The position numbers were made by a program, and so were the translations under genes. This document shows, piece by piece, positions 1 through 5,190 of a stretch of DNA of 5,822 nt. Location of the stretch: the NCBI GenBank assembly GCA_002497965.1, contig DAFR01000049.1, positions 1-5,822 on the forward strand, read 5' to 3'. Within the stretch, counting starts at the first letter, position 1; every line of letters begins with the position of its first letter. A model generated the notes under the pieces. It did no database searches and was not told the origin of the DNA. It saw only the letters and a program-made list of their open reading frames with translations. This stretch comes from Methanomicrobiaceae archaeon UBA436 (lineage in GTDB: Archaea; Halobacteriota; Methanomicrobia; Methanomicrobiales; Methanoculleaceae).

Positions 1-2
1 TT

Positions 3-62
3 CAGGTTCAGCTGCCCGGCTGTGAGTTCTCCCTCGCCGGAATGGATTGGCACAGGCAGTGA
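3..62 (+). CDS. possible 3' end of an unidentified upstream gene
   Basis: Frame 3 is open from the left edge and ends at a TGA at 60-62, giving 19 residues that end in ...GMDWHRQ. Fifteen of the 19 codons end in G or C, like the real genes here, and the sequence becomes more AT-rich after the stop. That is the only support. Frame 1 is also open (to a TGA at 172-174) but has poorer third-position GC. I do not recognise the peptide and assign no function. Confidence 0.25.
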   Translation, partial: QVQLPGCEFSLAGMDWHRQ

Positions 63-177
63 CCGGATCTGGATAACCATCCTGATTGTCTGGTTTGGTA
101 AACTGAGCACGCATAGGTTCGAATTTTCCCGTAGTTTACAATCCGCTTATCACCCACCCAAACCAATATGGTGATGT

Positions 178-1041
178 ATGGCACCAAACAGAAGAAGGAG
201 CAGGGACACCATCGTTGTGGTGGCGTCTCTGTTTGTCATCGCCGCGGCGTGCATCATCACCGCGGGTTGCATCGATGATGGATCAACACCCTCTCCAGCA
301 CCCAGACTCGCCGGGACTGCCTGGACTCTCGGCTCGTACGTTGCCGGGAACGGCACGCTCGTTCCCGCCCTGCCCGGGACAGAGGTTACAGCCAGTTTCA
401 ATGACGATGGCAGCCTTACCGGTTCCGCTGGTTGCAACTCATACGGGACAGTTTACCATATCGAGGGTGCAAACCTCACCATCGAACCGTCAGGCAGCAC
501 AGAGATGTACTGCAGTGAACCTCCGGGCATCATGGAGCAGGAAAACCGGTATCTCACCCTCCTGACAGAGGTCTCCACCTGGCGTGTGGAAGGCGATCGA
601 CTGATCCTTAGTGATGCAGAAGGCGCCGACCTGCTCATCTTTGCGCAGGCTCCGGAGGTGACGCCTGCACCCTTCACGGGGACACTCTGGTTACTTCAGT
701 CCTACAGCATACCCGGGAAGGAGGCGGTCTCCTCCGTGATCGCCGGCACTACAGTCACGGCCGTCTTCAGCGCTGATGGAAATGTCAGTGGTTCCGCTGG
801 TTGCAATCACTACGGTGGCGGCTACACACTTGACGGGTCGAACCTATCGGTCTCAACGCTCTTTACCACCCTCATGTACTGTGAGGAGCCGGAAGGCGTC
901 ATGGAGCAGGAGTCGCGCTACCTCGGCCTCCTCGGAAACGTCTCCACCTGGCGTGTGGAAGGCGATCGACTGATCCTTAGTGACGCAGAAGGCGCCGACC
1001 TGCTCATCTTTGCGCAGGCTCCGATCGACCAGGAGTCGTGA
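178..1041 (+). CDS. secreted lipoprotein-like protein with two tandem META (HslJ-like) domains
   Basis: The 287-residue product begins with a basic stretch (RRRSR, residues 4-9) and a hydrophobic segment (about 12-30) ending in TAGC, a lipobox-like motif with Cys31 as the likely lipidated residue. A Ser/Pro linker (36-42) follows, then two META domains at about 43-160 and 165-283. Each has the SAGCN-x-YG motif and an MYC motif 26 residues later (Cys86/Cys112 and Cys209/Cys235), which suggests one disulfide or other paired-Cys arrangement per domain. META domains occur in HslJ and related envelope proteins; their biochemical role is poorly defined. In-frame TGA at 172-174 makes ATG 178 the earliest possible start. 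A GGTGAT at 170-175 lies only 2 bases from it, too close for a normal Shine-Dalgarno site. The gene converges on the SnoaL-like gene with a 35-base gap. The C-terminal ends of the two domains are almost identical in DNA, suggesting recent duplication or gene conversion. Confidence 0.85.
   Translation: MAPNRRRSRDTIVVVASLFVIAAACIITAGCIDDGSTPSPAPRLAGTAWTLGSYVAGNGTLVPALPGTEVTASFNDDGSLTGSAGCNSYGTVYHIEGANLTIEPSGSTEMYCSEPPGIMEQENRYLTLLTEVSTWRVEGDRLILSDAEGADLLIFAQAPEVTPAPFTGTLWLLQSYSIPGKEAVSSVIAGTTVTAVFSADGNVSGSAGCNHYGGGYTLDGSNLSVSTLFTTLMYCEEPEGVMEQESRYLGLLGNVSTWRVEGDRLILSDAEGADLLIFAQAPIDQES
571..654 (+). repeat. direct repeat, copy 1, in the first META domain
   Basis: This 84-base segment encodes the end of META domain 1, from VSTWRVEG to FAQAP. 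It matches 940-1023 with one difference (T at 615 versus C at 984, a silent change in an Asp codon). The 369-base spacing is exactly 123 codons. Shorter matches at the same spacing (421-437 with 790-806, and 532-540 with 901-909) show that the whole domain is a tandem duplicate, while the rest of the domain has diverged. Confidence 0.95.
940..1023 (+). repeat. direct repeat, copy 2, in the second META domain
   Basis: Second copy of the 84-base repeat at 571-654, 83 of 84 bases identical, encoding the end of META domain 2. The homogenised third-codon positions contrast with the diverged first two thirds of the domains. This points to local gene conversion or a recent unequal exchange rather than selection on protein sequence alone. 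Confidence 0.95.
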
Positions 1042-1076
1042 ACATCCTGCATTTGGTCCTGGGCCGGTTTGCCATC

Positions 1077-1481
1077 CTACCTGCCCCGGATCGCCGGAAA
1101 TGAGCAGTGTATCTGAGCAAAGATCCAGGCGTGCCCCGTCCCCCGAAGGACCGCGGTCACCAGCCCATCCATGGTCTGCCCGGTTCCACCCCTGACCAGG
1201 TTGCAGGTCACATCGGCCATGACCCAGGCGACCGTCCCCTCGGCGCCGATATGGACGCTGGAGAACTCAAGCGTGACCGTATCCACCTGCGTAAAACCAC
1301 GTTCAAGGTGCCGGCGTAACGCCTCCTTACCGATCACCTTTTCGCCGGGAACACTCCAGAAACCACGGAAATCGGCGTCGGTGAGCGCCAGGATCCCGCC
1401 GGCGTCTTTCCTGCCGGCAGCCTCCAGCAGTCGCTGGAGAACCGCCATGACCTGGTCACGTGTCTGTTCGCTTACTCGCAT
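1077..1481 (-). CDS. SnoaL/NTF2-like small protein
   Basis: The 134-residue product matches the SnoaL-like (NTF2 superfamily) pattern. It has an N-terminal helical part (about 5-35), the segment FRGFWSVPGEKVIGKEAL, where the fold usually places a pocket residue followed by a helix, then beta strands with TVAWVMADV (83-91) and a C-terminal strand pair, AVLRGTGHAWIFAQIHCSFP (110-129). The terminal IHCSFP resembles the H-x-S-x-P ending of the SnoaL_3/DUF4440 group. Members are cone-shaped dimers acting as small-molecule enzymes or ligand binders, so the substrate cannot be read from sequence. ATG 1481 lies 25 bases after the moeA stop, so it probably belongs to that operon. No Shine-Dalgarno site is visible, and a run of six T (minus strand, 1498-1503) in the gap could reduce read-through. 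An in-frame ATG at residue 12 is an alternative start. Confidence 0.75.
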   Translation of the reverse strand: MRVSEQTRDQVMAVLQRLLEAAGRKDAGGILALTDADFRGFWSVPGEKVIGKEALRRHLERGFTQVDTVTLEFSSVHIGAEGTVAWVMADVTCNLVRGGTGQTMDGLVTAVLRGTGHAWIFAQIHCSFPAIRGR

Positions 1482-1506
1482 GAGGTAGGGTCATGTCAAA
1501 AAACAG

Positions 1507-3345
1507 TTATTGGTTTCGAGCAGGTGCAGCGTCCCGGGCAGGGAGCGGTTCATCGCCGGGGCCCCCTGCTGGTTCCCGCCCGATTGTCCGAAGGTACGCG
1601 CGGAATTCCTGTGACCTTGTTGTGCGGATGAGGGCCGCAATGCCCCCCTCTGAGGCAACCTCACCCCTGATCACCAGATTGCAAGACTCATAACCGATCG
1701 GGATAAAACTGAGCCCCGCCTCCCGCGCCTCCGCGCCCGCGCAGACCCGCACCTTTGCACCGGCTGCCAGGTCCTCGTCCTGATGGGGATAACCAATCCC
1801 CTCCTTCTCAAGCCAGGCATCAAGGAGAACCTGTGCCGCCTGGCTCTTCGGGCGGTTGGCAACCCTCAGCAAAGCAAGCCTCTCTGAATCTAATTCACCA
1901 GTTGAGGCGATCCCGAGTTCCGTCCTGGCGAGCGGCAGCCGCAGGAGGTTCACGCCGGGTAGATAGCGGAACACCTGGTCGTTCCAGGCGGATTCTGTAT
2001 CCGGGAGAACAATCGATGCCGCATGACAGGTGTTCGCCCGCAGGGCCAGCACCGCTCCCATCGTCGAGGCGTTGCAGCAGTGGAGCAGGTAGCCAGAATC
2101 CTGCAGCCGGTTTCCAAGTTCAGCGACGGCCGGGTCACGCTTCCCGACACAGACAACAGTCCGCGCGACCGTGGCTGATGGAGCGGTGAGACTGACACGC
2201 ACCACCTCCCCTGCCTCGATCCCCTCGCGCCAGGCAGGGACATGGAGATAACCGTTTGCCCTGACCACCGCCATCTGGATGCCGCCACCCCTTGGGTGCG
2301 GTGTTGCCCAGCATGTGCCGTTCACCAGGCCGACCGAGACCGGTACGAACTCATCGAACCCGAGATCTGATGCCAGCCTGCTGGCCAGCCTGGCATCCGT
2401 CTCCGCAACGGGCGGGGGTGCAAGCCCCCACCACACAAGCAGGTTCGCGACAACCTCCCGGAGAACGGTCTGCGCCGAAACAGGATATCCTGGCATCCCG
2501 AACACCGGTTTCCCGTCGAGATCCGCGAGCAGCACCGGTTTTCCTGGCCTCATGGCGATGCCGTGGAAGAGTATCTCACCGAGTTCGGCGACGGCTTCAC
2601 GGCAGAAGTCGCGACTGCCCGTCGAAGTCCCTGCTGAGAGGAGGACGAGATCGTTCTCGGCGACCGCTTCGGCCACCGCTTCCCCGACCCGGTGCGGCTC
2701 GTCCGGCACAACCCCGTAGCGGCGGCAGGTGGCACCCATACCGCTGAGATAGGCCTCTGCCATCAGGGTGTTTGTCTCAACCGTCTGCCCCGGACGTGGC
2801 AGCGTGCCGGGCGGGACAAGGTCGCTCCCCGTCGGGATGATACCGACCCTGACCGCCCGCACCATAACACTGGTTATACCGTAGGTCGCGACTGCACCTA
2901 TGTCGAAAGGCCGGATCTGGTGGCCCTTCGGGAGTACGAGTTCGCCCGCCCGGATATCCTCACCCGCCCGACGGATGTTCTGTCCCCTGGCGGCAGATTT
3001 CCGGATCCATACCCGGCCGTTTTCTTCCCAGGTATCCTCGACCATGATCACGGCGTCAAACGCCGGGGGGAGCACCTCGCCGGTGTTTATGCGGGAATAA
3101 TTGGTAAGTGTCAGGGGCCGCTGGTCCTGCGCTCCGAGCGTCTCGCCACTCCTCACCGCGTAGCCATCAAACTTCGCGATGTCGACCATTGGGACGGAAT
3201 AGACGGCGTAGATCGGTTCGGCGGTCACCCTTCCTACGGCGAGTTGCAGCGGCACGCTCTCCGCGCCCCCGGGCGGTGGGAACTTCTGCCGCATGAGCGC
3301 AAGCGCCTTGGAAAGCGGTGTAAGGTTCAGGTACCTGTGGGTCAT
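1507..3345 (-). CDS. moeA: molybdopterin molybdenumtransferase MoeA fused to a PBP-like C-terminal domain
   Basis: MoeA inserts molybdate (or tungstate) into adenylylated molybdopterin, a cytoplasmic step in making the cofactor used by formate and formylmethanofuran dehydrogenases. The 612-residue product has a MoeA N-terminal part with KFDGYAV (58-64), a MoCF/MogA-like domain with PTGSDLVPPG (171-180), SAGTSTGSRDF (237-247) and GMPGYPVS (283-290), and a MoeA C-terminal domain (about 310-390). A further module (about 395-590), ending in GLSFIPIGYESCNLVI (544-559), matches the PBP-like domain fused to MoeA in many archaea; it is thought to bind an oxyanion or related ligand. The last 20 residues are a Pro/Ala/Gly-rich tail. 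I chose ATG 3345 over an upstream ATG at 3402 because GGAG (3353-3356) sits 7 bases before it, MTHRYLNLTPLSKAL matches the family's start, and the longer form would overlap the preceding gene. The gap to that gene is 23 bases. Confidence 0.93.
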   Translation of the reverse strand: MTHRYLNLTPLSKALALMRQKFPPPGGAESVPLQLAVGRVTAEPIYAVYSVPMVDIAKFDGYAVRSGETLGAQDQRPLTLTNYSRINTGEVLPPAFDAVIMVEDTWEENGRVWIRKSAARGQNIRRAGEDIRAGELVLPKGHQIRPFDIGAVATYGITSVMVRAVRVGIIPTGSDLVPPGTLPRPGQTVETNTLMAEAYLSGMGATCRRYGVVPDEPHRVGEAVAEAVAENDLVLLSAGTSTGSRDFCREAVAELGEILFHGIAMRPGKPVLLADLDGKPVFGMPGYPVSAQTVLREVVANLLVWWGLAPPPVAETDARLASRLASDLGFDEFVPVSVGLVNGTCWATPHPRGGGIQMAVVRANGYLHVPAWREGIEAGEVVRVSLTAPSATVARTVVCVGKRDPAVAELGNRLQDSGYLLHCCNASTMGAVLALRANTCHAASIVLPDTESAWNDQVFRYLPGVNLLRLPLARTELGIASTGELDSERLALLRVANRPKSQAAQVLLDAWLEKEGIGYPHQDEDLAAGAKVRVCAGAEAREAGLSFIPIGYESCNLVIRGEVASEGGIAALIRTTRSQEFRAYLRTIGREPAGGPGDEPLPARDAAPARNQ

Positions 3346-3352
3346 CTCTGGA

Positions 3353-3356
3353 CTCC
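3353..3356 (-). promoter_or_regulatory. ribosome binding site fixing the moeA start
   Basis: GGAG on the minus strand, 7 bases before ATG 3345, within the gap after the TrmO-FmdE stop codon (3369-3371). It favours the 612-residue MoeA over the version 19 residues longer. Confidence 0.7.
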
Positions 3357-3368
3357 GTTGATTACTGG

Positions 3369-4184
3369 TTATTTCGGTTGCGGCCGGTTGTGAACCGCGC
3401 ACTCAAAGAGCGACGTTTCCTCGGCTGCAAATATATCATCGACACTCTGAGGAGCGGCCAGGAGACGGAAGACAACCTCCTTTTCGGAAGAGGAAACAGC
3501 GTAACGTCTACCTTCCGAGCACCTCAGCCGCTGGTTTCCCGGCGTCGCGCCGGTGATACCGATGAGCGCGTCGAGGATGCAGGGGTCGGCTCCTGGCGCG
3601 ACGACGACACCGGGGTGCCGCAGGTCGCAGTCAAGTATGCGCGTCGCCGCTTCTGCGATCCGCACCCCGATAGCCACACCACGGCAGACATCTCCGTGGT
3701 AGTTCACGGCCTCACGGATGAGGCTGGAGCGATAGTCGCGTGGTTCCATCCTCCGGATCTTTTCCGTTCGGTCATGCCCGGCTGCGGAAAAGACACAGTC
3801 CCACCCCGGCTGGTAAGGTTTGATATCGATAACAGGTGTCCCATCGATAAGGTCGAGGTGTTCAAGCAGAAGGTATCGGCCTTCGCGCACACCGAACAGT
3901 CGCACCACGGAGATCGAGAGGGGGTTTGGCCGTGCCGGCGAACGGAGAGAGAAAACGCCCTTCTCCGGTAAGTCGTCTGAGATCTTCCGTGCGACCGCCT
4001 TCAGGACGCTCCTGTCCGCCCGGTGCAGCCAGCAGACCAGTATCAGGTGCGAGTTATCCTCGACACCCTCGAGCCCGGCCACATACCCTGGAAAGATCTC
4101 AACCTCCGCACTGACGCCCTGGAGGGGCATATCGCTCCTGGATCGGATGTTTGAATGCACGAGCCCTATAGGTGAGAGTTCCAT
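3369..4184 (-). CDS. trmO: TrmO/TsaA-type tRNA methyltransferase domain fused to an FmdE-like domain
   Basis: Residues 1 to about 137 are a TrmO (TsaA/YaeB, UPF0066) domain. It starts PIGLVHS, with LEGVEDNSHLILVCWLHRA (38-56), GVFSLRSPARPNPLS (76-90) and IDGTPVIDIKPY (113-124), all family hallmarks. TrmO uses S-adenosylmethionine to N6-methylate t6A at position 37 of tRNA-Thr. The rest (about 150-245) is not part of bacterial TrmO. It resembles FmdE, with NYHGDVCRGVAIGVR (161-175, compare FmdE HGHxCPG) and PCILDALIGITGATPGNQRL (201-220, compare C-x-x-DA...G-x-T-x-G). His163, Cys167 and Cys202 are the likely metal ligands; Arg168 replaces the usual Pro. ATG 4184 has AGAAGG (4191-4196) 6 bases upstream. 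The gene sits between a stand-alone FmdE and MoeA. The N-terminal assignment is firm and the FmdE assignment fairly strong. A joint function is unknown; the TrmO fold may also have been recruited to another methyl acceptor. Confidence 0.88.
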   Translation of the reverse strand: MELSPIGLVHSNIRSRSDMPLQGVSAEVEIFPGYVAGLEGVEDNSHLILVCWLHRADRSVLKAVARKISDDLPEKGVFSLRSPARPNPLSISVVRLFGVREGRYLLLEHLDLIDGTPVIDIKPYQPGWDCVFSAAGHDRTEKIRRMEPRDYRSSLIREAVNYHGDVCRGVAIGVRIAEAATRILDCDLRHPGVVVAPGADPCILDALIGITGATPGNQRLRCSEGRRYAVSSSEKEVVFRLLAAPQSVDDIFAAEETSLFECAVHNRPQPK

Positions 4185-4190
4185 CTGATG

Positions 4191-4196
4191 CCTTCT
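4191..4196 (-). promoter_or_regulatory. ribosome binding site of the TrmO-FmdE gene
   Basis: AGAAGG on the minus strand, 6 bases before ATG 4184, in the 56-base gap after fmdE. It supports this start and independent translation initiation within the operon. Confidence 0.55.
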
Positions 4197-4240
4197 GTGC
4201 CGACGGAATTCAGGTCTTCCATCGTTTGGGATGCCAAATC

Positions 4241-4882
4241 TCAGCAGGTGACCTTCTCATAGTAAGATTGTGACCGGCAGTCGCTGCAGACACCGTTGAC
4301 AAGCATGTTGTCGGGAACTATCTCGCCGCAGATGGAGCAGACCGCAGATTTCCATGGCAATTTCTGGGGAACCTTCACGCGCACCTGCTCATGTGAAAGG
4401 AGATCCCGCCCCGCATCGATGATCTCGTCTATCAGCGCGGTACCACGTGTTCTGGGGTCAAAGAGCGGGTCCTTCGTGTACCAGAGAGCAAACGTAGGAT
4501 ACCGCTGCATCTTATCGCCATCGACGAAGACCCGGACACCGTTCACGTAGGGGGCGTCGGCCGGGCCGTTTAAGGTGATAGCAAATTTCCCGATAGGGAT
4601 CACGCGGAGGCGATGGTTGCCGGTCGTGCAGTGAGCCATCACCTGCAGAGCGTCAGGCAGGCACTTTGTAGTCTCGCAGACGGCGTAGATCTTCTTGCCC
4701 TCAGGCGGCTTCAGGAGTTCCAGGGCGTAGTCCACCATGTAGACACCGACCAGGAGACCCGGCGCCGGGTATGTGTGAAACTCTATGCATCGCCTGAAGT
4801 TCTCAATCAACTCCGGAGATGTACCCTTCTCCCTGAGACGCGCCTCGATGTCTTCCCATGTATGATTCAGTCTTGGTTGCAC
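4241..4882 (-). CDS. fmdE: FmdE family protein with C-terminal zinc finger
   Basis: The 213-residue product has an N-terminal FmdE domain (about 8-165) and a C-terminal zinc-ribbon/treble-clef module with Cys182-x2-Cys185 and Cys199-x2-Cys202. The FmdE core shows IEFHTYPAPGLLVGVYMVDYA (33-53) and CETTKCLPDALQVMAHCTTGNHRLRV (69-94), matching the family's FHGH/FHxYPAPG and C-x-x-DA...CT-x-GN blocks. Here Ala40 stands where many members have Cys, so His36, Cys74 and Cys85 are the more likely ligands. FmdE was named from the molybdenum formylmethanofuran dehydrogenase operon of Methanosarcina. Its biochemical role is not settled; metal binding or a part in Mo/W enzyme maturation is inferred. The start is GTG 4882, because no in-frame ATG or TTG exists nearby upstream and the family homology starts close after it. 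No well-placed Shine-Dalgarno site is present, but a TATA box 30-38 bases upstream would give a leader of only about 7 bases. This is the first gene of the minus-strand operon. Confidence 0.88.
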   Translation of the reverse strand: MQPRLNHTWEDIEARLREKGTSPELIENFRRCIEFHTYPAPGLLVGVYMVDYALELLKPPEGKKIYAVCETTKCLPDALQVMAHCTTGNHRLRVIPIGKFAITLNGPADAPYVNGVRVFVDGDKMQRYPTFALWYTKDPLFDPRTRGTALIDEIIDAGRDLLSHEQVRVKVPQKLPWKSAVCSICGEIVPDNMLVNGVCSDCRSQSYYEKVTC

Positions 4883-4908
4883 GCAGAGTGTTTGATCATC
4901 ACCAGTTG

Positions 4909-4920
4909 TAAATATTTTGT
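4909..4920 (-). promoter_or_regulatory. TATA box (box A) of the fmdE operon
   Basis: Read on the minus strand this is ACAAAATATTTA, an AT-only core resembling the archaeal box A. About 25 bases downstream of its centre is an A at 4889, a plausible transcription start 7 bases before the GTG start codon. A 6-base inverted repeat (CCAGTT 4902-4907, AACTGG 4928-4933) brackets it and could be an operator, though 6 bases with a 20-base spacer is weak evidence. Confidence 0.5.
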
Positions 4921-5060
4921 ATGAGTAAACTGGATCAAGTATATCCTCTCAGAAATGTTATCATATCGTACCAGTCAGATGTTATTTTGTGGCGCAATCC
5001 GGTGGTTCCTGCTGTTAATGTCAGATATAGTGGATTCAGACCGCATAAGATCAACTATAC

Positions 5061-5101
5061 AACATAAAACAAACAGGTATGTTAAAACAATATGTTTAAA
5101 C
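5061..5101. promoter_or_regulatory. repeated operator-like motif upstream of the fdhA TATA box
   Basis: TATGTTAAAAC (5078-5088) and TATGTTTAAAC (5091-5101) are direct repeats differing at one base, spaced 13 bases start to start. The second abuts the TATA box and contains the palindrome GTTTAAAC (5094-5101). An inverted half-site, AACATA, lies at 5061-5066. Closely spaced repeats at the BRE/TATA position are typical of archaeal regulator sites that help or block TBP/TFB binding. The regulator is unknown, and AT-rich sequence yields such repeats by chance fairly often. Confidence 0.45.
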
Positions 5102-5108
5102 TTATATA
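5102..5108 (+). promoter_or_regulatory. TATA box (box A) of fdhA
   Basis: TTATATA is an excellent archaeal box A. The expected transcription start is about 25 bases downstream of its centre, near 5130, giving an fdhA leader of roughly 60 bases. An A-rich segment just upstream (5084-5100) could include the BRE. Confidence 0.7.
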
Positions 5109-5132
5109 CTATCGAGTCGAGTAAACCTAGTG

Positions 5133-5153
5133 TGAGCATGTCTGGCATGCTTG
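5133..5153 (+). promoter_or_regulatory. hairpin at the predicted 5' end of the fdhA mRNA
   Basis: GCATG (5136-5140) and CATGC (5146-5150) pair around the loop TCTGG. One further A-U and two G-U pairs extend the stem to 8 pairs. It begins within a few bases of the predicted transcription start and ends 25 bases before the Shine-Dalgarno site, so it could protect the mRNA end or act as a regulator site on DNA. It is not a terminator, as no T-run follows. Confidence 0.4.
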
Positions 5154-5178
5154 GCAACCCACGTTGAATGCAACAACC

Positions 5179-5183
5179 GGGAG
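5179..5183 (+). promoter_or_regulatory. ribosome binding site of fdhA
   Basis: GGGAG, 7 bases before ATG 5191. The closer ATG at 5185 is followed at once by TGA, so 5191 is the start. Confidence 0.8.
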
Positions 5184-5190
5184 AATGTGA

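Larger units (their letters stand above)
4883..5190. other. divergent AT-rich intergenic region between fmdE and fdhA
   Basis: This 308-base gene-free stretch is markedly richer in A/T than its flanks and separates divergently transcribed genes. It holds a TATA box toward fmdE (4909-4920), flanked by a 6-base inverted repeat, and a strong TATA box toward fdhA (5102-5108) preceded by a direct repeat. Near the fdhA start there is a hairpin (5133-5153) and a Shine-Dalgarno site. I see no convincing gene in the middle part (about 4935-5050). The 70-codon open frame at 4955-5167 has AT-rich, non-coding-like codon use, lacks a ribosome binding site and runs through the fdhA promoter. Confidence 0.75.

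Noticed and set aside
116..124. GGTTCGAAT, resembling a tRNA T-loop
   Set aside because: The flanking bases do not form a T-stem, and no acceptor, D or anticodon arms could be found on either strand.
2692..3393. 233-codon open frame on the plus strand opposite moeA
   Set aside because: Shadow frame in GC-rich DNA antisense to strong MoeA motifs, with a Arg/Pro/His-rich composition and no domain.
3346..3402. Longer MoeA start at ATG 3402
   Set aside because: The extra 19 residues are not MoeA-like, would overlap the upstream gene's 3' end, and lie upstream of a good ribosome binding site for ATG 3345.
3378..3971. 197-codon open frame on the plus strand opposite the TrmO-FmdE gene
   Set aside because: Antisense to well-conserved TrmO and FmdE blocks, with no domain signature.
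4225..4238. TTTGG-GATG-CCAAA hairpin right after the fmdE stop codon
   Set aside because: The stem is only 5 pairs and no T-run follows in the direction of transcription, so it is unlikely to be a terminator; it may be chance.
4974..5026. GTCAGAT repeated at 4974-4980 and 5020-5026
   Set aside because: A 7-base match at this distance in 300 bases of AT-rich DNA is expected by chance and is unrelated to either promoter's position.
4955..5167. 70-codon open frame on the plus strand in the divergent intergenic region
   Set aside because: It is AT-rich with no coding-like third-position bias, has no ribosome binding site, and covers the fdhA TATA box and leader.
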